Source: Codonopsis lanceolata (taxonomy: Eukaryota; Streptophyta; Magnoliopsida; Asterales; Campanulaceae). Taken from it: a stretch of 64,000 nucleotides of DNA. Position numbers and translations under genes: made by a program. Below, in pieces: positions 23,901 to 34,722 of the stretch; position 1 is the first letter of the stretch; each line of letters opens with the position of its first letter. The stretch lies in assembly GCA_013146195.2 (NCBI GenBank), contig CM028377.1:60408109-60472108 (forward strand). The letters run 5' to 3'. The notes under the pieces are model-generated. The model was not told the origin of the DNA. It saw nothing but the letters and a program-made list of their open reading frames with translations, and did no database searches.

Positions 23901-24576
23901 TGCAATTACCCAATCAGGTGTCCTCAAATAACTTCCACTGACAAAGAAGTACACAACATATAGTGTCCAACTAGTTTTTAATATTTGACGAGGATGGTGA
24001 AGTTAAAAAATCAAATCACTGCAATCTTATATTTTGAAATGAGACTAGGGGAATGCAAGATTTCAAAAACGAAAGTGGTATAAATGGAAGGGGAAGTAGT
24101 AAATATTATAAACACTTTTTCGAACTCCCTATCTTGTAGCTGGATAAAAACTTTCTTAATTTGCAACGTGCCCAAAGGAGGCTACCACTCCCCCCGCCCA
24201 AAGAATTACAGCCAACCCCAGCCGGTTGAGATGTAAACCGAAACCTCGAACTAAGTTCAAGGTCCTAGAATGTGATCGTATCCTAAAAAATCTCACATGA
24301 GTAATTGATTCTAACTAACACAAGTCACAAAATAAAAAATCAAAATCAGAAGGCAATTACGCTATGGATCGATTTCAAACGATAAATTGTTCAATTTTTC
24401 ACTTAAATTAAACACAAACATCAAACCGATCCCACACTTTGAGAGACCATCTTGATTTTCTTATATCACGTATTAGCAACAAGAAATACGTAGAGAAAAA
24501 AATTACAAACAGATAGACGCATATGTGTAACGGAAATAGATGGCTTACAGTTCCTGTAAAAGTTCACATGCACCAT
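20960..24576 (-). CDS. RPS9: 40S ribosomal protein S9 (uS4), three exons
   Basis: This gene encodes the small-subunit protein uS4/S9, which binds 18S rRNA early in cytosolic 40S assembly and helps decoding accuracy. Exons on the minus strand are 24576-24549, 22897-22516 and 21143-20960. Together they make 594 nt and a 197-residue protein, the usual plant S9 length. All four splice sites are GT/AG, and the phases join exactly (ACT split after its first base; AG|G). The start MVHVNFYRNYGKTFKKPRRP is the family N-terminus. An S4 RNA-binding domain lies at about residues 107-170 (FLERRLQTLVFKAGMAKS). A basic stretch then leads to an acidic GDGDEDDEE tail. No stop or frameshift is present. Introns are 1651 nt (containing nested MITEs) and 1372 nt. 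The short first exon behind a telo-box promoter is typical of plant ribosomal protein genes. The 3' UTR lies below 20960; its end was not determined. Confidence 0.97.
23084..23716. mobile_element. hAT-type MITE in RPS9 intron 1
   Basis: The ends are CAGTGGCGGATCC and, inverted, TAGTGGCGGATCC. They are flanked by an exact 8-bp duplication CAAGGATC (23076-23083 and 23717-23724). The YAGTG terminus and 8-bp duplication fit hAT. It lies in the first RPS9 intron and carries a Stowaway element (23133-23398). No transposase is encoded. Confidence 0.85.
23133..23398. mobile_element. Stowaway (Tc1/mariner) MITE nested in the hAT MITE
   Basis: The termini CTCCCTCCGTCCCAAAATAT are inverted at the right end (ATATTTTGGGACGGAGGGAG) and flanked by TA on both sides. 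It is 266 bp. A second copy of identical length, more degenerate and in the opposite orientation, lies at 60421-60686. Confidence 0.9.
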
Positions 24577-24644
24577 GATTTCCCCGCCGTCGACCCGCCG
24601 CTCTCTTCCTGCGATCCGCCTGGAGCACGGCTACTGATAAGAAT

Positions 24645-24722
24645 TTCTTAGGTTACAAAAACCCTAACACGAAGTTTATATACAAAACCGTCGACCTGGT
24701 TACAACTCACAAGCATGGGCCG
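24645..24722 (-). promoter_or_regulatory. RPS9 promoter: TATA box, telo-box, site II motif
   Basis: On the minus strand TATATAAA lies at 24682-24675, about 100 bases before the ATG. An AAACCCTAA telo-box (plus-strand reading) is at 24659-24667. TGGGCC (site II type) is at 24716-24721. Telo-box plus site II is the known signature of growth-regulated plant ribosomal protein promoters. A transposon starts at 24779, so little original upstream DNA is left. Confidence 0.8.
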
Positions 24723-24778
24723 GGCCGATCAGGACAGACCTATCGGCTGTTGGTCCATAAATGGCTGGCTTTACTTTC

Positions 24779-25979
24779 GGAAAAATTGCGGGCACGGTCC
24801 AATTTTTAAAATTTTAATTCGCTCTAATATCGTTTTTTTTTTTTTCATTCGGAAAATGATATTTTTGGAAACGAAATGGTTACGATACCCTTAATAAATA
24901 TAAGGTGTGTATAACGGATGACAAACCGTTGAATTATGTATCGCGGTTCCAAAACTATGAGGATCGCGATATATCTTTTAATGTCAGCTATTGATATTCT
25001 GTATCGTTGTATATCAATGCGTTTACTGCGGTACAAAAGTATGATGACCACGATATTTGGCTATTGATATTTTGTATCGTAGTGCAACATTATGTGAACC
25101 GCGATCTCTAAATGAACAGAATATCAACATCCAACATTAAAAAAAGCAAATTAATAATCACGTATATCAACAGCTAAAAATTAATGACAACAACTCTTCT
25201 TCTTCCTTATTTCATCTTTAAAAATCTAATGTCATTTCTTCTCAAGCTTATATATTGTTATTTCGTCTCACTTCATATGATTTATTTAAAATTCCAACTG
25301 TTGTTTATCATCAAGTTTTTTCTCAAACTATATGATTCTCGGATGTATACAAATCTTAGATCAAAAAAGCATCCTCTTGTTCTTTCATATTTTATGAATT
25401 TGATAATAAAGTTTGAGAAGCAATTTGATGATAAACAACCACATGGAGCTGATCTATGAAGATTTCTCACAATGCAGATTTATATAGTGCATGCCCAGAT
25501 TTCGATCTCTCCATGCAGACTTCATAAATTTTTGATATGTTTCGATGTATTTTAATACAGAAATTGAAAGTAAAACATTTATTTTGGGTTCACATATATA
25601 TTTTGTATCGTGATTCATCAGTGTTGCATTCATGATTTTTTATACAGATATCAAAGTACAACATGTATTGTGTATCGCGGTTCACTTATTTTTGTATCGC
25701 GGTTCACTTGTTTTTGTATTGTGGTTCATTTGTTTTTGTATCGCAGTGCAAAACTATGAGGACCGTGATATATCTTTTAATGCCGGCTATTGATATTTTG
25801 TATCGTGGTGTATGATTAAGTGAACCGCGATGCATCCCTTCATTATTTCGTAGCGCACCTCTTGCTTATAAAAGGTATCGCAGTCTTTTTGCCCTCAAAC
25901 ATGTCTTTTTCCGATTAAAATAAGCATGAGACTGAAGCAAATTAAAACTTCAGAAAGTGGATTGACCCGAATTTCGCCC
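24779..25979. mobile_element. Small Mutator-like element (member C) upstream of RPS9
   Basis: The left end GGAAAAATTGCGGGCACGGT continues with AAAATTTTAATTCGC. The right end, reverse-complemented, gives GGGCGAAATTCGGGTCAATC, then AAGTTTTAATTTGC. The flanks TTTACTTTC (24770-24778) and TTTACTTTA (25980-25988) form a 9-bp duplication with one mismatch. The interior carries a 22-bp array and a larger unit containing AACTATGAGGA...GCGATATATCTTTTAATG, present near both ends (24950 and 25750). Short frames at 25184-25470 are not credible genes. Confidence 0.75.
25668..25745. repeat. 22-bp tandem array, TTTTTGTATCGCGGTTCACT type
   Basis: About four head-to-tail units within member C. The GTATCG core word recurs elsewhere in the same element (24940-25110 and 25600-25830). 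Confidence 0.7.
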
Positions 25980-26012
25980 TTTACTTTATGGGGTAAATTT
26001 GGATCGGTCCAC

Positions 26013-26812
26013 TTTCCAAAGTTTGTTATCAAGTTATTCTTCTTTCATTCTCTTTATTTTTATTTTTAGTTCCATGTTTATTCTTAAAATGTTTATGCTA
26101 GTTCCTTTAATTATGTGTGAGTTGTTTTCTAATTCTAGGATTAGGTGTAGCCCGTAATGAATTTATAAATAAAGTTTATATCTTTCCGTTTATTTAAATG
26201 TCACACGTTTTGATTCGATTTTAGCTTTGTTAATAATTGTATAATATTATGCTAGCGAAGGACCGAAAGGTGAAACTACTACGTTTATGCAATGATTTTA
26301 GTTACTAAAGTGAATGACTGAAATGAGAAGCGTAGGTAACGGAACTCTAAAATCGAATTAGAAATTCATGAGAACAAGAGTTGATTAAGTTTCTAGAGGC
26401 TAATAGAATTGTAGAACATAATGTGTTTAGTTTAATTCATTGAACGAGACATCAGATTTGAATTAATCTAGGTATGGTTGAGAGTAATTCGAAAGAATAC
26501 AATTAGCTATTTTTCTGCAATTCGCCTTCAAAACATGTCATTCACTATGAACGGAAATATTGTTACGGAACCTATAAATTCATTGTTGTGGTAAACTGAA
26601 ATCCTATAAGCTTTTTAATTATTTTTTTAATCGAAAATCCAATTTTGTGTTTAATTTAGTTAATTTAGTCTTGTTAGTTCAATTTACTTATCACAACAAA
26701 AATCTTGAAATCAATCCGTCTAGATTATTTTAATTGTGAGTTCTTCGGTACTTGATTCAAAGTGTCTGTGGGATCGACATCCTAAATACTACACGAATAG
26801 CCGTGCGCTTGC
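26013..26812 (+). repeat. LTR-like fragment, gypsy type
   Basis: Non-coding DNA ending in GTCTGTGGGATCGACATCC, a phrase commonly found near the end of gypsy LTRs in plants. The boundaries are not defined. It abuts a second LTR start at 26813. Confidence 0.35.
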
Positions 26813-27405
26813 TGTCATGCCCCGGAGATCGTGATTACACGTCTCACGAGAGGTGAAGAACAAAACCGAACACAAATCTAAAACAAAAGCCAAATCCAAG
26901 ATAATGCTCCTGCCAAAAAAAAGACCAAAATACCATATATATATCACTGTGTACGAGTACATCAGAGCAACTATCATCTGGATACAAAACAAACCCAAAG
27001 AGTCTGTTGATAACCCGAATAATCACGAACCTCCAAAAACTTTATATTATAAACTATACAAATAGACAAAAAATACTATGTCCAAAGATGAGCTGACTCG
27101 TGCATCTCTATATAACTTCTAACTGCAAAACCTGAAACGGTCATCAAACTTCCCCCTAACAATCACCTGGAAGGAAGAAAAAAAAAGGGTGAGCACAAAT
27201 TGCCCAATAAGGAACAAGTCAACATTAAAGGATGTGACAGTATATCAAAATTGTATCGAAGTGACTTTATCAATCTGATAATAATAACTGTGAAACAAAA
27301 CTAAACAGTCATATCTCTCTATTGAAGAGTGGATGAACAATAACACTAAACAATGATATCAAAACAAATTCCATAATACTTGAGCTGACCAAATGCCTAA
27401 ACCGT
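26813..27405 (+). repeat. Truncated LTR starting TGTCATGCCCCGG
   Basis: TGTCATGCCCCGGAGATCG is a typical start of plant gypsy LTRs. The sequence runs to 27405, where the hAT element starts; no LTR end is seen. Short open frames on both strands here are not genes. Confidence 0.45.
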
Positions 27406-28350
27406 CAGGGCCGGCCTTGGGCCTAGGCCCACTAGACAGCTGCCTAGGGCCTCCAAATTTTCACTCCAAAATAGGGCCCCTAAATTTTAATCCAACGTAG
27501 TATATACCATATAGATAAAGAGCCAATTTGCATATTTAAAAGTAAAGGACAGATAATTACTTAACCTAAATCGATGATTGTGAATTCTCCACAGTCAATC
27601 AATAATAAAGCATTAAGCGGCCCCCAAGCGGAGGAAAAGCGGAAAAAATTTGAAGCTATGAAGCAAAATCAAAAAAATTCATAGCTACCAAATTTTTGAA
27701 AAGGTAAATCTCTAGTCCTAATCTCTTTCTTCTAAATTATTTTTATATTTTGTTTTGGGTTTTTTTAATTTTGTTTTTTCTCATGTAAACTATATTGGAA
27801 GAATCATTAATCAAGATATTTATCTAAGTATAAAGTAATTACTAATTAGCCAATTAGTTGTTAAGGTTTAATTATTTAGGTTTTGCATATTATATTTGCT
27901 ACTTTCCAATGAATGATTATTTTATTGAATAATCAATATTTTAATTTTCAGATTTGTTTAATGTTTACCACTTTAATGTTTATTTATAATAATTTTGTGT
28001 ATAAACATTTATTTGTTACTTGTTAGTTTGCTATTGTTTATTGATTTAAACTTTTTTCCATGTGCTTGTTTTAATGGCCTCAAAACGAACTTATAAATCT
28101 GGATATGAGAAAAAAAAACAAAAAGAAGAACAATTGGTTTGATCTCAAACCGGAGCTTTTGATAAGTATTTAATTAAGAACCCACAAGTAGAAGAAGAAC
28201 AAGAATTGGTAAATGAAGAAGGTCAGGCACATAGGGGTGAGAATGAGAATGAAGAACATATAGATGTTGAATCTCATGCTGCGAGTTCCCCGTTTTTCGA
28301 CCTCTCCCCCGCGACTGAGAAGTGGATGGTTTCAAAACCTTTCAAGCATG

Positions 28351-29663
28351 TGGAATACATCTGACCTCAATTGTGGACTCAAAATGTGAATAACAGAGTC
28401 GTCATCTTTATTTGAAGGATAAACAAAGAAAAACCAAAGATAACCAGATTTATAAAAAAGGTTCGGAGGCTAAGTTACGAATTTGGAAGAGGTTAGGCAC
28501 CCAACTCGCCCTTTCGGTCTCAAAATAGGTCTTTGGCTAAATATGCTCTTTTATAAAATTAACAGTTTAAATAAAGCATTTAAAATGTATATATGCATAT
28601 ATAATGAAAGAAATAAAGAAACTTATAGCAGCCTCATTTTAGAGTTGCAAATATATTTATAAAAATTTCGTCATAATAACGACTTATTTTAGTGCTATTT
28701 GTTATAGAATTTTGGACAGCATAACTGTTTATTTCGTGATATATGACTATTTTAAATAGCACATTTTTAGATAAAAAGTAAATAAACTTTAAAGGTACCT
28801 ACCTCTTGAAGCGTGGGGGTTTTATCCCGTACCAAACCTTCTTCTGGTAGGCTTTAGGACGTGCTCGCTCTGTCCTTCAGGGAGAGGGAGTCTTTTTTAT
28901 TTTTGATGGATTTCGGGCAGCGTGACTGCTCCGTTTGGTTGTTTTCACCTCGGGATCCGGGCGGCACAACTACTTGCTTTGGCTAAATTTGCTTGCTTAC
29001 TTGCATCTGAAATCGGGTAGAGCAACTGCTTGCTTCGACTGGATTTGACGTTTGGAATCGGGCAGTGCAACTGTTCTTTTTGGTTCTTTTGAACCAGTGA
29101 AATAAGGCGGAAACCTAGTAGGGTAACTATGGTTCACTTTGGCCAGAGAGTTTAAGTGTTTAGGGAGAGATTTGGCAGTTTGGCAGAGTTTCAGGACTAG
29201 AGAGGAAAATTTCCTCGACGTTCTCTCGGGAGAACAGACTGCGCAGTGAAAGTTTTTCACTGCGTGAACTCTCTTAATTATGTGAATTTCTGAAGTCGGA
29301 TGCCTCTATTTATAGCCGAGGATGAGGGATTCTTTCACAGCTAAGTATCATCAATTGAGCTTCAACGACTTGTACTGTGCGCTGAAAAGGTTGCACCATA
29401 CGCTAACTACACCGGTAACCTTTGAAGTTGTGGGCTCTGTCTACAGCCCTTGTGGGCACCACGCCCTAGATTGGTGTGGGCTACGCCCACAGCCTTTTCC
29501 TTTCTGATTTTTGTCACTTTGGCCCCTGCAGTTCACTGTTTATGCATTCTTCTTTTTCTTTTGCATTTTCAACCCTGTAACTTGACATTCGTTAGTCCTT
29601 TTAACAGGTCATGATATTTTATGACCTGTCATATACCAGGGGTACAAAATTTGGGTGTCTACA
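28351..29663 (-). repeat. Solo Tat-like LTR, minus strand
   Basis: On the minus strand it starts TGTAGACACCCAAATT; on the plus strand it starts TGGAATACAT. CATG flanks both sides (28347-28350 and 29664-29667). It contains the GGTTCGGAGGCTAA ... CACCCAACTCGCCC block and a minus-strand TATAAATAG-like promoter near 29310. No PBS or coding region adjoins it. It splits the hAT gene, so it is younger than that element. Confidence 0.75.
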
Positions 29664-30311
29664 CATGCCAATAAGAATGAAGATATAAATGAAAATGATC
29701 GAATTGAAGAAGTGGGTGAAGAATATGGACCAATAAATATTGATGATCCGGTAAATTAGGAGAAAATTGGCCAGAACTTTAGAGATTTGTTGGTAGAAAG
29801 AGGTCCTCTGAGAGATAACCGACTCGAATTTCCTAAGGATGGTGCTGGAATACATTTTTCTTCCGTGCAATCTACCAAATGGAAAGAAATATGATAGAAA
29901 GTGGTTAATATACTCTGATGCTTTGGACATGGTATTTTGTTTTTGATGTAAATTGTTCAAGCTAGATACTCTTAACACTCAATTGACTAATGATGGATGT
30001 AAAGATTGAAAAATTCTTGGTCAGAAGCTTAAAAGCCATGAAACTAGCAATGTTCACATTTTTGCATGAATAGTTGGATTGAATTGGAAGCAAGGTTGCA
30101 GAAAAAAGAAACAATTGATAAAAAATGTTCAAGCACAAATCAACAAAGAGTTAGAGCATTGGAGGCAACTATTATTAAGGATATTTGCACTTGTGAAAAC
30201 TCTTGCAAAAAAGAATTGGGCATTTCGTGGAGATAATGAGAAGGTTTATGAAGAGAACAATGAGAATTTTATAAGTTTTATTGAAATGATGGCTGAGTAT
30301 GATCCTATAAG

Positions 30312-31144
30312 TGTAAAATAGGCATCACCTATTTTAGTTCTTGTTTCCCCTTTCTTGGTAGTTATATTTGGTCAAGTTTGATAAATTTGGAAACAAAATC
30401 TTTAATTAGATTTTAGGTTTTCTTGATCTTAAAGTTTAGGAATTATTTTGGAATCCAAATCTAGTCAAAGATTCTTACTAAAACCGTGTCTCTAGAGTCA
30501 TTGTTCATATGGTAATAAAATATAGGAGTTATGGTAAGTATATTTATTTCCAAATTCTAATCCTTGTTCTTCTTGGAGTTGGATTCCTTCTTTGTGTGTA
30601 GGTTTCCTTCTCATTATAAATAGAAGACAAAGGGCAACGGCTGAGGTATGCATTGTGAGAGAGAGCAGAATTTCAGAAGCAGAATATTCAGGTTTCCAGA
30701 ACTTGTTTCCAGTTCCAGGCTGTGAGCAGAATTTGTGGTTGTAGCTTCGGATGTTACAACATTGGAAGCTACATTGAGAGTTGGTCCTGTTTGTCTTCCT
30801 TGTTGTTTTTAGGAAGCTATTTGTTTCTTCCCACGTTTGTTGTACTTGTTTTCTGTGGGGTTTTTGCTCTCCAAGACTTGTTGTCTTGTGAGAGTGTTTT
30901 GTTTAGTGATTTCACATAGTTTTCGTAAAACAATTCATCCTTTTAAGTGAAATGTTTTTGGCCATGAGGCTAGATCTACAAGCATAGGTTTATAGATTGT
31001 TTGGTAAACTTTTGTTCTTAAATTCCTGCTTGATATTAAGTCTTCCGCTGTCCTGTATTTTTCTGACCATTGTGACTTCCATTGTAGCTTCATCAGAAGC
31101 TACATTGGAAACTGCATTGGTAATTTTAAGAATCCTAGCTACTA
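30312..31144 (+). repeat. Solo copia LTR, plus strand
   Basis: It starts TGTAAAATAGG and is similar along its length to the LTR at 45694-46675. Shared blocks include TTCTTCCCACG, GGCCATGAGGCTAGATCTAC and AAGTCTTCCGCTGT. It lies inside the hAT reading frame. The right end (about 31144) lacks the last dozen bases present in the 46 kb copy, and no exact 5-bp duplication is left (ATAAG on the left, ATAGA on the right). The apparent ORF at 30722-30919 is LTR sequence. Confidence 0.75.
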
Positions 31145-31995
31145 ATAGAAGAACACCTTCGACGTATTAAGAGCCGAGATATTCATTCTCATTATATTGG
31201 TCACAAAATTCAAAACGAATTGATACTAATGTTAGGGGGTGAAGTCAAAAGCATGATCATAAAAAAGATCAAAGAGGCTAAATACTATTCGATTATACTT
31301 GATTGTACTCTGGATATAAGTCATCAAGAACAAATGTCACTTATAGTAAGATGTGTGGATGTTTCAACACTCCCAACAAAGGTAGATGAGTTTTTTCTAG
31401 AATTCTTGAGGGTGGATGATACAACAGGTCTTGGCCTTTTCAATGAACTTAAAAGAGTCTTGAACAATTTACAATTTGACATTGATGATATAAGAGGGCA
31501 AAGATATGACAATGGGTCTAACATGAGAGGTAAACACAAATGTGTACAAAATAGACTACTTGAAGTAAATCATAGAGCATTTTACACTCTATGTGGTTGT
31601 CATAGTCTTAACCTTGTACTTTGTGATATTGCAATATCATGTACTGATGGTGTATCTTTCTTTGGAATGGTACAACGAATTTACACAATATTTGCATCTT
31701 CGACAAAGAGATGGAAAACTTTGAAAGACAATGTGAAAGGCCTTACGCTCAAATCGTTGTCGGAAACTCGTTGGGAAAGTCGGGTCGAAAGTGTCAAAGT
31801 AATAAGATATCAAGCACCACAAATAAGAAATGATTTACGTGAGTTTTCAAAAAGTATAGATAATGCAAAAGTGAAGAGTGAAGCTGGGTCTTTAGCAAAA
31901 CATGAAATGGAGGATTCTGAGTTTCTTTTGGGCATGATTATTTGGCATAACATATTGGCCCATGTTAATCATGTGAGCAAAATCTTGCAAACAAA

Positions 31996-32187
31996 AGAAA
32001 AAAAATGGAATCAATTGTTACCAAGTCTATAGCAAAATATGAACCTTGGATGAGTCATACAAACAAGCACAAGGTGTCATGCTAAAAGAAAATCACTAAA
32101 CTCCACAAATCGACTCTCTCTCGACAGGTAACGTGTAGGTGGAAGAAAAAAAATGGAATCAATTGTTACCAAGTCTATAGCAAAATA
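31996..32187. repeat. Exact 44-bp direct repeat around a 104-bp spacer
   Basis: The 44 bases at 31996-32039 (AGAAAAAAAATGGAATCAAT ... CTATAGCAAAATA) recur without change at 32144-32187. The repeat sits where hAT similarity ends. The spacer (32040-32143) has no recognised source. Confidence 0.9.
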
Positions 32188-32189
32188 CC

Positions 32190-33781
32190 AATGGCTCTAC
32201 TCTAACTTTTTAACAAACTTATCCATACAAAAATAACAATTGATCTATCCATTACACATGGCCCAAGCAATTATCTTTAACTTACTCATTTTAACAGCAA
32301 TAATAATATAATATTTCAATCTTTCCATAACTTAATAATTAAAATGATAATAATAATTTATTTCATAAGTTAAATCTATTAAAGTGGTACTAAATTTGTT
32401 TATTACTTACTAACCCAATGACAAAATTATCAATATTATATTTTAATAATAAAATCAATAACATGATATAAAATGACAACACTAATTAATTACTTAATTA
32501 CAATAAAAACACATGCATAGTACAAGCTAAAATATAATTATCAATTAGAGTTGAAATTATGCACAATTAACGCGAGTCAAATAACTTTTTATAACTTCTT
32601 AACAATTTAGCAGGATATTGTATTAACCCAAATAACCCGAGAATCATATTTAAATTTAATATTCAAAATTGTTGCACATGTAATACCATTAAATAATACA
32701 CATTTAAGAGAACCAAATAGCCGGGGTGTTACACTTGTGGTAGGATTTAGTGATTAATTTAAAAATCACACAACTGTGGTACTAGCAAGGGTTAAGTTAG
32801 GGTTTTTTTTATTTAACTATATATATTTTAAATATATAATTTATTCAAATAATATTCGCGAATATTTGAATTGAATACTATCACGCTCGTATTCGTGTTC
32901 GAATCCTTATCGAATGAACAAATCAAATTCGAATATTTCGAATATGAATTCTGAATACCGAATCGAATCAAAATAATTTGATTTGTTTACAACCTTAGTG
33001 TGATTGATAGCTCGCATAGAGTTTGAGTAGATCGTAACTATAGCTGTGCGCGGTTCATTTGGTAGTTCGTGTAGATGCTGAGTAGAGCGTTGGTAGCAAC
33101 TGACTCCCCTGGTAGTAACTCGCGGAGCCTTATTTCCATTATTTTATTTATCGTTCTATTTATGTGATGACAATTATCTATGTAAAGCTATATAAGCTTT
33201 CCCTTTGGTAGAATTATGTTTTGGTATTTGTAGTTTTATTATTTTGGAGCCGACAAGTTATGTCGTGTCGTGGTTTCTATTTAGATGTATTATTTTGGTT
33301 TCGTTCTTTAGCATGTTTTTAGCTCATGGTGTTTAGTTGTGATTTATCTGGCATGTTGTGGTCGTTGATGTTGTTGTTGTGTTCCCGAGTAGTAGACTCA
33401 TGGTTGTAGTTGTTGGGTTCTGACATGTAGTGTCGCCGATGACTTGAGTATTACTTTCTAATTTTGTTTAACAGGTGGTTTGTTGTGCGTGTGAAATGTT
33501 AAGCCACGCGGTTTGAATTTTTTGGACAAGATATTTGTCATCTCTTTGGTTGTGTTTGTTTGGAGCTTTATAGCTCGGAGCTCCCTTTCTTATATTTCGC
33601 TTCCGCAGTTTGTTGTTGTTGTTGCCTTATAACGTCGTTCTGGCTTTGCTCTCTTGTTGGAGCTTGTTTAACTCAGTTGTTCGATGGACGACATTGTGCT
33701 TAGCAGGTGCCTATCAATTATTTAGTTGGTTTAGCGGCATGACCTTGGGTTCTGTGTTGGAATTCGAGTCAGGTCGTTACA
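32190..33781. repeat. Gypsy LTR debris
   Basis: On the minus strand an LTR-like start TGTAACACCCCGGCTATTTG lies at 32737. On the plus strand an LTR-like end ...CAGGTCGTTACA is at 33781. These are typical edges of plant gypsy (Del/Tekay-type) LTRs, but they do not pair into one element here. The stretch is AT-rich to 33000 and then more mixed. No gene is seen; the 76-codon frame at 33610-33840 crosses the LTR end. Confidence 0.4.
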
Positions 33782-34722
33782 CCCTTAATAAACAAAAGAC
33801 GTGCGGACAAAACCCCCTAAATTTTGGCATCACAATGTAAACATTGGGCATCGTAACCTTCGATGCTCGCATCGAAAGTTCTGATGTATAGTTATATATA
33901 TGAGAAAGAGAAAAGGAAAAAAATAAAGATCCAAAAGATGAGGAAAACGTGTGCTACGAATGGAGCTAAATAGCATAACAAAATTCTCATTTTCTAAGCA
34001 TTCATGAGCAAATCGGTGTCAAGGAAAGGCCTTGAAAGACCAGATTCAAGGTAAAAAGATTTCATTAGGTAATGAATTGATCATCGAAAAATTGAGAAAT
34101 GTATTCACCAGATCAAGTTAGACTTGAATGACTTGAATCACAAAAGCATGTTAATTAGCCTGAATCTCTTCTTTCTTCTTCCGTGGAACACGAGGAAAGC
34201 TAAGCATTCAAAGAATGAATGGGCTCCTTTCCCTCTTATCCGACTCAAGAATTTGCCTCTAAGGTCGACCCCTCTCCTTCTAGCAATTCATACGTGTGGA
34301 GAACCAGCAAGCCTGTACTTCATTCTTTGAATGCACCATTTAAGGGAGAGGGAGGGGGAAATACAATGATAATAATTTATGCCTTGAGTAATGCATTTCA
34401 AGGCGGAAGTTAAAAGAGTGCACCAAGTTTCAAGGTAGTCATTTATTGCCTCCATTTCGTCTTCCTAATTTTTACTTCGTAATCATTGCGATGCCCAAAT
34501 TTGAGCTGAAATTTTTGTATTGCGATGCCCAAATTTTGGACATATTTCAATTGCGAGGCCCAATTTTCTCATTGCAATTCCTAAATTTGGATAGGCTGCA
34601 ATAGTGCATTGCGATGCCCAAATTTGGGCAGAGGCTTTTTCCACGTGCCTTTTTATTTATTAAGGGTATATTCATCATTTTTCTCTCAAAAGTGTACTTT
34701 AGCGGTTTAAAGCAAATATAGG
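33782..34722. mobile_element. Fragment of a small Mutator-like element (member D)
   Basis: It shares with member A the start CCCTTAATAAACAAAAGACG and the GGCATCACAATG words. It shares with member B an array of GCGATGCCCAAATTT words (34480-34640) and the inner right end AGTGTACTTTAGCGGTTTAAA. Its left side is cut by an LTR end at 33781 and its right side by the LTR start at 34723, so both termini are lost. Confidence 0.55.

Larger units (their letters stand above)
28074..32032 (+). pseudogene. hAT transposase pseudogene (zinc finger MYM-type protein 1-like, DUF4371)
   Basis: The frame starts at ATG 28074 (MASKRTYKSGYEKKK) and hits a stop after 23 codons. Recognisable segments are 28074-28345, 29668-30321 (an LQKKETIDKNV-like region, then LAKKNWAFRGDNEK and FIEMMAEYDPI) and 31145-32032. 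The last keeps YIGHKIQNELI, ILDCTLDISHQEQ, YDNGSNMRGK, CGCHSLNLVL and TRWESR. These are the two acidic-residue blocks, the C/H motif and the conserved W of plant hAT transposases. The C-terminal dimerisation region and third acidic residue are missing, as the frame stops near 32032. The 31220-32032 part is open for 270 codons. Stops, frameshifts and two LTR insertions make it inactive. This family cuts and pastes DNA as a nuclear dimer. Confidence 0.85.
27406..32039 (+). mobile_element. Broken autonomous-type hAT element interrupted by two solo LTRs
   Basis: The left terminus CAGGGCCGGCCTTGGG (27406-27421) is a known hAT end. About 670 bases later the transposase gene starts. Two solo LTRs (28351-29663 minus, 30312-31144 plus) are inserted in the coding region. 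The right terminus (CCGGCCCTG) is not found. Similarity ends at a 44-bp direct repeat near 32039, so the right part is lost. Confidence 0.75.

Noticed and set aside
30722..30919. 65-codon hydrophobic frame
   Set aside because: It is inside the copia solo LTR; the homologous LTR at 46 kb does not keep the frame.
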